Source of the DNA: Miscanthus floridulus
Taxonomy: Eukaryota; Streptophyta; Magnoliopsida; Poales; Poaceae
Assembly (NCBI RefSeq): GCF_019320115.1
Contig: NC_089587.1
Span: 108,115,158-108,179,157 of the forward strand
DNA: 64,000 nt
Direction of reading: 5' to 3'
A program made the translations under genes and the position numbers. Positions 32,018 to 43,739 of this stretch are shown here, piece after piece. The notes under the pieces are model-generated. The model saw nothing but the letters and a program-made list of their open reading frames with translations. It was not told the DNA's origin and ran no database searches. How positions within the stretch are numbered: position 1 is the stretch's first letter; each line of letters opens with the position of its first letter.

Positions 32018-34498
32018 TAAGTCCCACGAATGTAAGGATCCCTTGAACGCCTCTTGGAAACCTCGTCGTCCGGTAGAAGAAGGGGGTCGTCATACTCCAC
32101 ATCAAGAAGGGGGTACAGCTGGTGCGGCGTGGGAGGGGCCATCCTGTTACAAAATGATAAACAAAGGGTTAGAGTATTCAAATTAACAATTTTTAGATTA
32201 ACATTATGTAGCATTGCAAAATTTGAACTACTTGTTATGCAATACGAACACAATATGAAATCACTTGCTGTCTTCTATGCTGGCTAGCCTTATGGCCAGA
32301 TTGTTTACAAACGGGGCAAAGATTCCTACCACGGGTCTCGTTGAAGTCTCCCCTGCCGTACATGTCTTCGTCGTACCCTCTTATAGCGTCCATGTCCCCC
32401 TTCAGTCGCTTCTTCTTCCTCCTACCCTTCCCTACCTTCATTAGATCCGGATGCGGCACATAGTCATAACCATTCTAAGGTGGCCACTGTGTTAGGTCAA
32501 GGTATGGCTCGAAGCTCATCTGTCAAATACTAACGGTGTTCGAACGGAGATACAAGGGTGACTTATATGGCAGATCCTCATAGTTGTAACCGCGAACCCT
32601 ATAGGCTGTGATCATATGAGAGCATGGGGCATGCATGATTTGAGGGATGTTGCAACTGCACTCTACCATTTCAAGATCAACTTGGTAGTTTCGTGCACCA
32701 TAATGTTCGCCGCCCAAGCTTGTGCCACCCTTGCCCCGTACACTAAAGATATGGCGGCGGGGTCCATACGGCTCGACGATGTGCTGCTTGGCCAATTCCT
32801 CGGCCTCCTTCAAATGTTCAGCTCTGGCCTTTCCAAAACACCCCTGCTTAGCTATATTTCTCTACGCAAGTTCCCACCTCTTCATAAAATATTCGTTGCA
32901 CTTATGAAAGGAGAACTCAACAATTCTAGACACAGGCAACGATCGAACTTCGGTGAATACACGGTTGAAGGACTCCGAGGAGTTAGTGGTCATGATGCCA
33001 TACCTGAAACCCCCCTCATCATATGGTAACGCCCACTGAGCCTTCTGTTCCATCTGGGCCTCTAACCAGGCCTTTCCCGCTGCATTTACCATCTTGTCCA
33101 GTTCTCTCTTTGTCTCCTAAAACTGGTGCTCTGTACGTACACAACATAGAGCCTTTACCTTGTCACATACCTCCTGCTTCTGCTGACGCCGCCAGAAATT
33201 ACCGACAAAGTGTCTCATGCACCATCTATGTACTAGAGGCGGGAACCCATCTATATGCTCAACTGCAGCATTAAGAATCCCTGCGTGACGGTCGAAGATC
33301 AAACATATAGTGCGAGTTGGACCAAGCACTTGCACACGTAGAAGCCGCATGAACCATGACCATGATTTATTGTTCTCTCCCTCTGCCAAAGCAAAAGCCA
33401 CGGGTACTATCTGGTCCTCAGGATCAACAGCAGCAGCCATCATCAAGGTGCCCCTGTACTTTCCTATCAGGAAAGTGCCATCAACAAGTACGACTGACCG
33501 ACAAAACTAGAATGCATGTTCCGTTTGCGCGAACGACCAGAACGCATGATAGAGGACATGCCTCATTGGGTCCTAGAAAAACATCCCTCCAGTGTCCACA
33601 AACCATTTAAAGCCAGGGTTGTAATAATGCATTGCACATAAGATGTGGGGCACCCTGTTGTACGCTTCCTCCCAAGTACCCCATTGAATTGCTAGAGCAA
33701 TTTGCTTAGCACGCCAAGCCTTTCCGTACATCACATCGTACCTAACGAATCCAGATATGGACTATTGTAAAGAAGACACCAAGATGTCGTTATTGTCATC
33801 AATGAGCCCCAATATACGACGGGTAAGGTAACGTGCAGTGAGCTGCTGATGATTTTCCTTCCCCCTATTGTCTAGGCAAGTGTGGGGTTCAACAACTTTA
33901 GTTATCCTCCCCTTGCCATCACTCTGTCTCCTTCGTGCATTTAACCTCCACAGATAACCGTTTTTGCATATCAAGTGGTACCTCAACTTCTGGTCTGAAT
34001 GAGTGACGGTGTACGGTCTATGGTGGTACATGGCATAGTCCTGAAGGAAGAGTTTCATCTCTGACATTGTATTGAATATCATCCCCTTCCTAAGGGTTTC
34101 TTTCTCATGGTTATACAATGAATTCCTACACAGCTGGAGACCGGTATCACAAACTGCCATATCCGTCATGCTGACATCCCTATAGTTCAGAATGCCCCTG
34201 AAAGGTACGTTCTTGGACCTTAGTTGCTCAAGCTTAGTCGCTATGTAAGGTGGTGGTGGAACATACTGCTATGCTTCACTAATTCTGGCCCATGAATCAT
34301 AGGGGGTATCATCTGTAGCCAAATCTGTGACTAGTCTACCCTAAGCATGGACATCTTACAAAACCTCAGTTGGTACTAGTAATGGCATAGTATGAACCAG
34401 TACTGGCATAGCATCAGCCGGTGTTGCCATAGCATCTGTACCTCCTTGGTCATCATAAGAATCGTCTGAATCACTGCTAAGTACATCACCGATCCTAT
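32018..34498 (-). pseudogene. MULE (mudrA-type) transposase, main part
   Basis: From 34498 to about 32265 one minus-strand frame holds the whole transposase with about ten in-frame stops (TAG at most sites; TAA at 34356-34358, TGA at 32523-32525) and no frameshift that I could find. In order: the MuDR N-terminal DNA-binding region (about 34100-33870, YHLICKNGYLWRLNARR), the DDE catalytic domain (VDGTFLIGKYRG just upstream of 33446; LIFDRHAG about 33290; CMRHFVGNFW about 33210), a SWIM zinc finger (CSCNIPQIMHAPCSHM about 32650), and a C-terminal zinc knuckle (CPVCKQSGHKASQH about 32310). A donor GT at 32264 and an acceptor ending at 32144 suggest a last exon to 32017, though the phase across that junction is unresolved. 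The first part of the gene is at 47237-47747. Confidence 0.85.
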
Positions 34499-37400
34499 TG
34501 TAACACCTCTGGTGTTTTGACCTAATACTAAAATTTGACATGTCATCATGTGCATTGCAAAGCATTCATATAGTATAAAGTTTTGAATGCATTCACTAAA
34601 TAAGGTTTATTTCATAATGTTGTTATTTCATGTGATGTGTTTCAAAAACCCTAAATACAGATCATGACCACAGGGGTTAAATTTCATGTGATCATGTGAG
34701 GTCATATGTCCTTTGACTCAAATAACCCTAATGGGCCATGTTACTGGTCAAAAATCAAAATCTAAGTGAAAGGAAGACAAATCAAATTTGAATTCATATT
34801 CAAATTATAAAAGTCCTTTTTGCCCCTTTTAACTAATTCAAAATCCATGAGGAATTTGGGGTTGAGGCAAAAATCAAAGTTGGAGATTATTTTATAAGGA
34901 TCAACTTTGGCATTCAAAGTTTTTCAAGTTTACATACAAAATTTGGAGTAATTTTGAAATGATTCAAATCTTTAAATGTACCCCAAATGTGAAATTCAAA
35001 ATGGAGGTAGAATTTGAAAATGTTTCTTAAATCAAAGTTGTAGTACTTGAAAAGTTGAGCAACTTTCATTTTTGGAGATTTTCAACTTCTTTAGAAAATT
35101 TGAGAGTAATTTGAGAAATGGACGCAATGGCAGTTTAGTAAATTTTTCAAAATTTCACCTCCACCTCACTGCTCACCGCCGGCGCCACGCAGTCAGCTTG
35201 CCGCCGCCCTTCTTCGCCGCTTTCACGCGCGGTGACACGCCGTTGTCACCGTGGCAAGTCCGCCCGTGCGTTGGCGACACCGTACGCCTCCTTCCGGGCT
35301 ATAAATAGCCACCGTCGTCGCCGTCGCTCCCATTTCTTCCCTCTGCTCTACTCCGCCACCGCGTAGCTCCGCCGCTCGCCGTAGGTCTCGTCGAGCCGAA
35401 TCTATCGTTCCTAGCTACGTCAACGCGAGCGCTTTGGTCTTGTGCTCCTCCCCGACTTGCTCTCGTCGCTGATGTTGGCCAGAATCGCCCGGCGCAACCC
35501 GTCTTCCCCGTGACCGGTCGGAGCTCCGCCGCGACTGCCTTCACCGTGGCCAGGCTACTCCAGGCCATCTCCGACTGCGCCAAGCACATCATCGTGATCA
35601 CTGTGAGCTGCTGATCCTTTCTAAGCTTTTTGATTGATCTCAACCGCCCTTGTTTCGCCGGCATAACATCGCCGTGCCACCGCGTCCGCCATGGACGGCG
35701 TAAGCCTAGCTCCGTGTTGTAATTTACCTCCGAAATCCCACTGGTCGACGCGGCTAGTCCTTGTGATTGTTTTGGTACCATGGTCGTCACAGTTGAGCTC
35801 GCCATCGGTGAGCTAGCGCCGGTCAGCGCCGTCGCAGCCACGGTCAAATCCCGAGGTTAGGGATGACAGGTGGGGGCCGGCTGTCAGTGAGAGCGTGAGT
35901 GAGAATAGTGACTTTTATTATTTTCTGATTTTGAATAGTGCAGCAATTTTGCAATTTTGTAGGAATTTATTTACACATCCAAAAATTCTGAAAATTTTTG
36001 TGTAGCTTCTGTACATGTTCTAGTATGATGTAAAAATTTGAAGTTTGAAATTTGGATAAATTTTGAATGTTCAAATATTCAGTCCATTAATTGAGAAATG
36101 CAATTTCCATGATTTTTGTAGGTCACTGTATCATTCCAAAAATTATGAAATTTGTTTTGGTACACTAATTTGTCATAAGGAAGCTTACATAAAATTTTCA
36201 GGTCATTTGGAACAAGTTTATTTTTGGGCTTAATTTCAAATTAATTCAAAAATAGATAAAACCAAACCCTAAGTGTTTGATTAGTGTTGGATCTTGTTTT
36301 GGTCATGTTTTGTGACTAGTAGGGTTTCAAGATCCATTTGGTCAAGTCACATGTGTGGGTCATAATGGTAGGATTTCAAGTTGGTTTTGTTGGCTTGCAA
36401 CTGTACCGTGAAATAAAATCATTTGCGGGTATTTTACATTTCATGTACTGTGAAAGCATCATGTTTACATTATCATCATGTTAAAGCATATGTTATCATT
36501 TCGTGTAGAACCCGAGAACGAAACGATCCTAGTTGAGCAAGTTCTGGAAGAATCCCCGGTTGTCACGGGATTTGATAATTGTGGTACTAACCCGGAACCT
36601 GAGATCGTCAACGAAGGCAAGCCCCGGTTTATGCATTAAGCCATTACCTTGTTTACTTTGAAAAGTTATCACCTATGTTATTTATTGCATTAAGTTGTTT
36701 AATTCAAATGTTACCTACTTGATGCATTACCTACCTTGATAATTGTTTACCATCCTTGAAGATGTTTTCGTTTATAAAGGCGTAGTGTGCTTAGTATGCT
36801 TTATGATAGGCTTTCAAAGTAAAAGTTTTGATACAATCAAAGATGGCATACTGGCCAAAGAAAGAAAGGATTTAGAATGAATTAGAGACTAGTCGGGTGA
36901 CTTATCTTGAATGTTGGGTAATGTTGCCGACTATGTCACTTAAAGGCCACTCATTGTGGATCTTCTGAACGAGACACTTTGTAGTACTGGTCACATACTC
37001 CGGTAAGCCTACTTCGGCTAATCCGATACTAAGACGAATGCCCGCGCACTGGGAGTGGAGAGATGGCGGGAGTAGCGTGTACCCTCGTGGCTAGAATGTG
37101 GCCGGATTTGAGGTGTGCTGTGCTCTCGGGTGGCGTGGAGACGGCTTAGTATAGGAGGATCCTGTAGCGAGGTTGATATATGCAAGATTAAGTTCTGCAT
37201 ATGTCGTGTGATAAGGAATCCCCAGCTGGGACTTGAATCAATTCGAATTGCTGGTGCTCCGCGGATATGGAGACTCGATTCATTACAGAAGCAATGTAGT
37301 ACTGGTGAATTACTAAAATATGATGAGAAGGAATGGAATATGAGAAATATATATTTAGTTGAGATAATGAACTAAAGAACTAGTGGTAAACTTGAAAATA

Positions 37401-37990
37401 GAATGAAGGATAGTAAGCTTTTGGCAAAGAACTTTTGAACCTTGCTACATCCTTACCTTGCCCCAAATCCCTGCATCTCTAAAGTCTTACACCCCGTTAC
37501 GTCGGGTTAGTCTTGTTGAGTACCTTTGTACTCAGGGTTTGTTAACCCTTGTTGCAGGTGAGTCGCATGCGCAGGCTTGTTTTGGTCCCTGCTGCATGTC
37601 TGTGTTTGAAATCAATGACGATGAGGAGTGATGAATGGTCTTTGGACAAGGCACTAGTTTGTTTGATAAATAAAGTTAATGTAATATTATCCCGCTACTA
37701 TGGTTGTATAACACTTATGGTATTGTAAGTTTGAAAACAACTGGTTTGTAATTATGTTATCTTAAGACTTCCGCTATCTTTTACTCTGGTATATATATTT
37801 GAATAAACTGTTGTAATCTGCAATGACTGTGATTGGGATCCTGTTTGAAAAGAGAATCGTGGATGATTCGGGTTTCCCGAGGACACCCGACAGACCTGTT
37901 GAGTTGTTGGGAACTCGTGTACGCTATCCGAAGTCGGTTAAGACAACGATAGGTGCATGTGGGCCTGATTCCTTAGGAGGTTCTGCCACA
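34499..37990 (+). repeat. Tekay 5' LTR
   Basis: It runs from TGTAACACC to TCTGCCACA. A TATA box (TATAAATA, 35300-35307) is followed by a GC-rich transcribed-leader-like region to about 35860. A strong 5' splice-site match, CAG/GTGAGT, lies at 37555-37563. Long antisense frames in the GC-rich part (for example 35299-35847) are composition shadows. Confidence 0.95.
35300..35307 (+). promoter_or_regulatory. TATA box of the Tekay LTR promoter
   Basis: TATAAATA sits between a GC-rich upstream stretch and a GC-rich leader. The same box is in the 3' LTR at 44541-44548. Transcription would begin about 30 bp downstream and pass through the LTR toward the internal region. Confidence 0.65.
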
Positions 37991-37992
37991 GC

Positions 37993-38004
37993 TGGTATCA
38001 AAGC
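37993..38004 (+). other. Tekay primer-binding site
   Basis: TGGTATCAAAGC begins two bases after the 5' LTR. It differs by one base from TGGTATCAGAGC, the complement of the 3' end of initiator-Met tRNA used by many plant LTR elements. Confidence 0.85.
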
Positions 38005-38377
38005 AGTTCCTATCTAAGATCATTGTAGGTTACTTTAGAAAACCTTCAAAATGATTTGGATCAATGAAAGTAAACATGATATTTTGAAAGTTCAATTTCT
38101 TTCTTCTTACCTATGATCTAGCCTCAAGCCTGTCTTATTTGAAAGTTTGTGGCGGATAATATGATTAGGTTTGTCCTATGTATTATGAAAATCTAGTGCT
38201 TATGATTATATCAATCTTTTGTACTTAGAATCGTAAGATCGATTCATGCATCATGCTTGAGCACAGTGCATAATAATTCCCCTTAATAGTGGTTGGGTAA
38301 GTAATGTCAAGCCCATTCTTGCTAACCTCCGTTATCCTCAAGCTATTCTTATAGTCCTACCCTAAATTCTTCAGGCT

Positions 38378-38914
38378 ATGGCAAAGACCAAGAAAACCAC
38401 ACGCAAGTCCACGGGACCTCATGGAGTCCCTCATCACCAATTGGCACCAAGAAACCATGAGCTTGGTGAAGGAAGTGCCAAGACCCTAGGAGATGAAGGA
38501 TCTTCAAGCAACCCCATCAATGTCGAGAACCTTAACAAGGAGCTCAACACTCTTCGTTGAGCTCATGCTAAAGATCAAGAAGAACTGGCGGAAATGCAAA
38601 GGGGTATCACCATGACCATGGAGCTGCGGAATGAAGCCTGGACACGAGAGGATGCGGCCAATGAACGCGTCCATGAGTTGGAGTTCTACGTAGAAGACCT
38701 GGAGATGGACAATGCCATTCTACATGAGAATGTCCATATGCTATATGCTCAACTTCATCCTCCTCATGGGGATGGTGAAGTTACCGATGAAGAAATGATT
38801 GTAGCTCCAGGAGAGGTCGAGAATGAAGAAGAGGAGGAGGACCCTGAGGAGTTAGTGTACTTCTCAGATGAAGATGAGGTTTCGTCTGATACGGGCACGG
38901 ATGCCGAAGACTGA
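38378..38914 (+). pseudogene. Upstream ORF with histone H3 tail-like N-terminus
   Basis: A frame of 178 codons starts at ATG 38378 and ends at 38914, with one in-frame TGA at 38558-38560. After the initiator Met the protein begins AKTKKTTRKSTG. The histone H3 tail begins ARTKQTARKSTG, so 9 of 12 residues match, including the positions of K4, R8, K9 and S10. A QLA follows at 20-22 (H3: 19-21). The rest is not histone-like: a polar linker, a likely coiled coil (about residues 55-125) and a very acidic C-terminus (about 130-178, Glu/Asp runs). There is no histone fold. It lies between the primer site and gag-pol, and AATAAA occurs downstream at about 39035. No function is established; the H3 resemblance suggests interaction with chromatin readers or writers. 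Whether the TGA is read through, spliced around or simply inactivating is unknown. Confidence 0.7.
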
Positions 38915-39072
38915 AAGCTTGGAGTAGAAGTAGTTCCTTTACTGCTTTCATGAAAACCATGGTTGTCTTGTGGGATACAAGACATGTAATATAAATAAGA
39001 ACCCTTTGTAGTATGCAACCTTTTAAAAGCTTTCAATAAAGAATAATGTACGTAAATGTATTTCTCCAACAG

Positions 39073-42000
39073 ATGCCGCGTCCTATCACCCGAGCTGGTG
39101 CTAGTGGCTCGCATGATGATGATGAGTGTCCAGATCCTCCACCAATGCCCTCGACTATGGCAGATGCCATAGCTGCACTCGTCAACGCAACGGCAGAAAA
39201 TGCCAGGCTGTTAAGGGAGTTAGCGCAGAACCAGCAGGCACCATACCCTAATCGTGGCCGTCGTAATAATGGAAACGACGAGTCAACTTATGTGGATTTT
39301 ACTGACACACGTCCGCCTGTGTTCTCTAAGGCAGACGAACCTTTAGAAGCTGATGATTGGCTTAGGACAATAGAGCAAAAGTTCGAGCTAATCCACTGTA
39401 CTGAGATTCAAAAACCAAGGTTTGCGGCACAGCAACTCCGAGGAGCTACTGGTGCCTGGTGGGCAAATTTGGTAGCAGTACAGCCCGTTGGTCACCAAAT
39501 CAACTGGAGGGAGTTCAAGGATGCCTTCAGGGCACATTATATTCCAGATGGTGTGATGACCATGAAGCTGGAAGAGTTCTTGGCTCTTAAGCAAGGGGAG
39601 CACCCGGTGATGCATTATGTTGGGCGTTTCAACCACCTGTCTCAGTATGCTATTGAGTATGTGAACACGGACAGGAAGAAAAAGAACCATTTTCTTCGAG
39701 GCTTGAACACTAAACTTCAGACAATGATGGCAGCCTGTGGTAATGCAACTTACCATGAAACAATCAACATTGCTATCGCTTCGGAAGAAAATTACCGCCG
39801 ACACAAAGAGGCGAAGAAGAAGAAAATAGTTGCTTCCGGATCATCAAGTGGCAAGCGTCAGAAGATAGTATACCATCCTCAGAATCATGGCCGTACGCCA
39901 TTCCGCCCACAACAAGGCCAAAGCAGGCAGCAAATCTTCATTCGCCCTGCAACTAGTACACCTTATACACATCAAGCACCACAGCAGCAGAACAATGTCA
40001 ATAATGCAAACCGCAATGTTACTTCCCAGAATCACAATTTTCCATGCTATAATTGTGGTAAACCCGGGCATTTTTCCCGAGAGTGTCCGTATCCTAGGAA
40101 GAACAATCCTGATGCACCCAAAGTCCCTGTTAATCAAGCTCAGAATCAGTACAAGGGCAATGCTCAGAACAGTCAGAAGGGTCAGGCTAAGAAGAAAACT
40201 GGAAGGGTATTCTATACGCAAGTGGAATCTATTCTAGAAGGAGAACCAGTTATGATGGGTATGTTTCCCATTGCTAAGCATCCTGCAATTACCTTATTTG
40301 ATTCTGGTGCATCCCATACATTCATCAATCGTACATTTGTTGTGAAGCATGAGATAGCTATTGGGGAAACAAAAGAACCCTATCATATACAGTCGCCAGG
40401 GGGACGAATCTATACAAGGGAGGTAGTTCAGCATGTACCTATTGATTTGGGAGGATATGAGTTCCCTACCAATATGCTGATATTAAAGGATCAAGATATA
40501 GATGTGATCCTTGGTATGAACTGGCTAACTCAACACGGGGCTATCATAGATGTCCTGCGTAGAACAATAAGGGTAAATGCACCTGACAGCAAAACCCAAC
40601 TTCTCATCCAACTTCCTTTTCCTAAGAGTACAGTGGAGACCGTCTGTGCAACTATTGTTGAAGGAGCTGAGAAAATTTCAGTGGTATGTGAGTTTACGGA
40701 TGTCTTTCCCGATGACCTGCCTGGTCTGCCACCAGACCGAGACGTAGAGTTCAGAATTGATCTGAAACCAGGGACAGCACCAGTGTCCAGAAGAGCATAT
40801 AGGATGCCACCGAAAGAATTAGCAGAATTAAAAATGCAACTACAAGAGTTGTTAGACAAGGGTTTCATTCAACCCAGTTCATCACCTTGGGGATGTCCTG
40901 CTATTTTCGTGAAGAAGAAGGACCAAACCTTAAGGTTATGTGTTGACTATAGGCCATTAAATGAAGTCACCATCAAGAACAAATATCCCTTACCCCGAAT
41001 CGATTTACTTTTTGATCAACTTGCGGGAGCTAAGGTATTCTCTAAGATAGACTTAAGATCAGGCTACCATCAGATTAAGATCAGACGTGAAGATGTGCCA
41101 AAGACAGCGTTTACTACCCGATATGGACTATATGAGTATCTAGTCATGTCTTTTGGGCTGACCAATGCCCCGGCTCATTTCATGTACCTGATGAACTCAG
41201 TTTTCATGCCTGAGTTGGATAAGTTTGTCGTGGTGTTTATTGATGACATTCTTATCTACTCTAAGAGCAAAGAGGAACATGCGGAACATCTCCGTATTGT
41301 TCTACAAAGATTAAGAGATCACCAACTATATGCCAAATTCAGCAAATGTGCATTTTGGTTGGAGGAAGTACAATTTCTGGGTCATGTGCTATCTGCTGAA
41401 GGTATAGCTGTTGATCCGAGCAAGGTAGAAGAAGTCCTCAATTGGAAGGCACCTACAACTGTTCATCAAGTTCGTAGTTTCCTGGGGTTGGCAGGGTATT
41501 ACCATCGGTTTATCCCTGACTTCTCTAGAATTGCGAAGTCAATTACTGGACTGTTGAAAAATCAAACAAAGTTTGTATGGTCGAAAGAATGTGAAGAGGC
41601 CTTTCAGACATTGAAGAAGTTGCTGACAACTGCACCAGTATTAGCACAACCTGATATCGAGAGGTCATTTGATATCTATTGTGATGCATCTGGAATTAGT
41701 ATTGGCTGTGTTCTTATGCAAGAAGGCAGAGTCATAGCATATGCTTCCAGACAACTCAAGAAGCACGAAGAACATTATCCCACCCATGATCTTGAATTAG
41801 CTGCTGTTGTCCATTCACTCAAGATTTGGCGACATTATTTATTGGGCAATATATGTCATATTTATACGGACCACAAGAGTCTGAAATACATCTTCACTCA
41901 GTCAGAGCTGAATATGAGGCAAAGAAGATGGTTAGAACTTATCAAAGATTATGTCTTAGAAGTGCATTATCATCCGGGCAAGGCTAATGTGGTTGCCGAT

Positions 42001-43569
42001 GCCCTGAGTCGCAAGAGTCATTGTCATTGCTTGATTGTAGAACCGATGCAGCGAACAGTGTGTCAAGAGATGGAGCATCTGAATTTACAAATCATAGAAC
42101 AAGGTTCCCTATCCAATATTGTAGTTGAGTCCACTATCAAAGATCAGATCATTGCTGCTCAACAGAAAAGTAAGGGCATAGCCCATATTAAGGATAAAGT
42201 CAGATCTGGAAAACCAACATGTTTCAAGATTGATGAATCAAATGTCGTATGGTTCAAGGATAGGTTGGTAATACCCAAAAATCCGGAGCTGCGAAAGCAG
42301 ATTCTCGATGAAGCTCATTCTACAAGATACTCCATTCATCCGGGTAGCAACAAAATGTATCATGATCTGAGAAAGAGATATTGGTGGACCAAAATGAAAA
42401 TAGAAATAGCTCAATATGTGGCCAAGTGTGATGTTTGCCAGAGAGTCAAAGCAGTTCATATGAAGACTGCAGGTCCATTACATTCGTTGCCAGTTCCATC
42501 TTGGAAGTGGGAAGATATTTGTATGGACTTTATCGTGGGATTGCCTAGGACATCTGCAGGCTACAATTCAATATGGGTTATTGTTGATCGTCTAACCAAG
42601 ATAGCTCATTTCTTACCAGTCAGAGATAAATATCGAGCGGAGCAGTATGCAAAGCTTTATCTTGATAAAATTTTCAGTCTGCATGGGGCACCCAAGACCA
42701 TTGTCTCTGACAGAGGATCATTGTTCATATCCAAGTTTTGGAAAAGTCTACATGAGTCTTTAGGAACTAAACTTATCCATAGTTCTGCTTATCATCCGCA
42801 AACAGACGGACAGACCGAAAGGGTAAATCAAATTCTTGAAGATATGTTAAGAGCATGTGTTCTTTCCTTTGGTACTAAATGGGATGAATGTCTTCCCTTA
42901 GCTGAATTCTCATATAACAACAGCCATCAAGAGAGCATTAAAATGGCACCGTTCGAAGCACTGTATGGCCGTAGGTGCCAAACACCTTTAAATTGGTCAG
43001 AAGCTGGAGAACGTTGGTTCTTTGGACCGGATGTGGTCAAGGAAGCTGAAGAGAAAGTTAAACTCATACAAGCCAATATGAAGGTAGCTCAATCCAGACA
43101 GAAAAGCTATGCTGATAAGAGGAGACGACCGCTAGAATTCAAAGTGGGAGATTATGTCTACCTCAAGGTATCACCGATGAAAGGAGTTCATCGTTTTGGG
43201 ATTCGGGGAAAGTTGGCGCCCCGTTATGTCGGTCCTTTTCAGATCCAACAACGATGTGGACCAGTCGCCTATCGCGTCAAACTACCAGATCACATGTCAG
43301 CGGTGCATGATATCTTTCATGTATCTCAGTTAAAGAAGTGTCTTCAAGTACCTGACCAGGAAATCGACTTTGGTGGTGTAGAACTAGAACCTGATTTGAC
43401 TTATGCCGAGTACCCCATTAGAGTCTTAGATCAGAAAGATCGAGTCACTCGGAGACGTACGATCAAGTTCTACAAAGTACAATGGAATCAACACACTGAA
43501 GATGAAGCTACTTGGGAGTCCGAGGATTACTTAGAAGAGAATTTTCCTGACTTCTTCGCTTCTATCTAG
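39073..43569 (+). CDS. Tekay gag-pol polyprotein with chromodomain
   Basis: One intact frame of 1,498 codons from the ATG at 39073. The frame is open to an ATG at 39046, but 39073 directly follows a good splice acceptor (TTTCTCCAACAG) and gives [12 protein letters not shown]. Domains in order: gag (about residues 85-260), CCHC knuckle [14 protein letters not shown] (about 324-337), protease with [11 protein letters not shown] (about 410), RT (about 590-760) with FIDD near 721, RNase H ([11 protein letters not shown] onward, about 870-990), integrase with zinc region (CDVCQRVK, about 1120) and core ([29 protein letters not shown]), and a C-terminal chromodomain (about 1447-1496, FYKVQWN and [10 protein letters not shown]). 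Order PR-RT-RH-IN-CHD marks a chromovirus. Chromodomains of this group are thought to direct integration through methylated H3. Confidence 0.95.
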   Translation: MPRPITRAGASGSHDDDECPDPPPMPSTMADAIAALVNATAENARLLRELAQNQQAPYPNRGRRNNGNDESTYVDFTDTRPPVFSKADEPLEADDWLRTIEQKFELIHCTEIQKPRFAAQQLRGATGAWWANLVAVQPVGHQINWREFKDAFRAHYIPDGVMTMKLEEFLALKQGEHPVMHYVGRFNHLSQYAIEYVNTDRKKKNHFLRGLNTKLQTMMAACGNATYHETINIAIASEENYRRHKEAKKKKIVASGSSSGKRQKIVYHPQNHGRTPFRPQQGQSRQQIFIRPATSTPYTHQAPQQQNNVNNANRNVTSQNHNFPCYNCGKPGHFSRECPYPRKNNPDAPKVPVNQAQNQYKGNAQNSQKGQAKKKTGRVFYTQVESILEGEPVMMGMFPIAKHPAITLFDSGASHTFINRTFVVKHEIAIGETKEPYHIQSPGGRIYTREVVQHVPIDLGGYEFPTNMLILKDQDIDVILGMNWLTQHGAIIDVLRRTIRVNAPDSKTQLLIQLPFPKSTVETVCATIVEGAEKISVVCEFTDVFPDDLPGLPPDRDVEFRIDLKPGTAPVSRRAYRMPPKELAELKMQLQELLDKGFIQPSSSPWGCPAIFVKKKDQTLRLCVDYRPLNEVTIKNKYPLPRIDLLFDQLAGAKVFSKIDLRSGYHQIKIRREDVPKTAFTTRYGLYEYLVMSFGLTNAPAHFMYLMNSVFMPELDKFVVVFIDDILIYSKSKEEHAEHLRIVLQRLRDHQLYAKFSKCAFWLEEVQFLGHVLSAEGIAVDPSKVEEVLNWKAPTTVHQVRSFLGLAGYYHRFIPDFSRIAKSITGLLKNQTKFVWSKECEEAFQTLKKLLTTAPVLAQPDIERSFDIYCDASGISIGCVLMQEGRVIAYASRQLKKHEEHYPTHDLELAAVVHSLKIWRHYLLGNICHIYTDHKSLKYIFTQSELNMRQRRWLELIKDYVLEVHYHPGKANVVADALSRKSHCHCLIVEPMQRTVCQEMEHLNLQIIEQGSLSNIVVESTIKDQIIAAQQKSKGIAHIKDKVRSGKPTCFKIDESNVVWFKDRLVIPKNPELRKQILDEAHSTRYSIHPGSNKMYHDLRKRYWWTKMKIEIAQYVAKCDVCQRVKAVHMKTAGPLHSLPVPSWKWEDICMDFIVGLPRTSAGYNSIWVIVDRLTKIAHFLPVRDKYRAEQYAKLYLDKIFSLHGAPKTIVSDRGSLFISKFWKSLHESLGTKLIHSSAYHPQTDGQTERVNQILEDMLRACVLSFGTKWDECLPLAEFSYNNSHQESIKMAPFEALYGRRCQTPLNWSEAGERWFFGPDVVKEAEEKVKLIQANMKVAQSRQKSYADKRRRPLEFKVGDYVYLKVSPMKGVHRFGIRGKLAPRYVGPFQIQQRCGPVAYRVKLPDHMSAVHDIFHVSQLKKCLQVPDQEIDFGGVELEPDLTYAEYPIRVLDQKDRVTRRRTIKFYKVQWNQHTEDEATWESEDYLEENFPDFFASI

Positions 43570-43726
43570 TTGCAATACCTTGTCTATATTGTAACTTGTC
43601 TTGTTGTTAACGGAATGGAAAACCCCCTCGCTCGCCTTTTTGAATAAAGTTCTAAAGTGTTAGCTTGACACATTTCCTTTTCCATTACTTAGCCTTAAGT
43701 TTTAAATCTCGGGACGAGATTTCTTT

Positions 43727-43738
43727 AAGGGGGAAGGG
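43727..43738 (+). other. Tekay polypurine tract
   Basis: AAGGGGGAAGGG ends just before the TG of the 3' LTR. It is the expected plus-strand primer site. Confidence 0.85.
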
Positions 43739-43739
43739 T

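Noticed and set aside
35299..35847. 182-codon minus-strand frame in the Tekay LTR, repeated at 44540-45088
   Set aside because: It is antisense to a GC-rich LTR leader. Its presence in both LTRs only reflects that they are copies.
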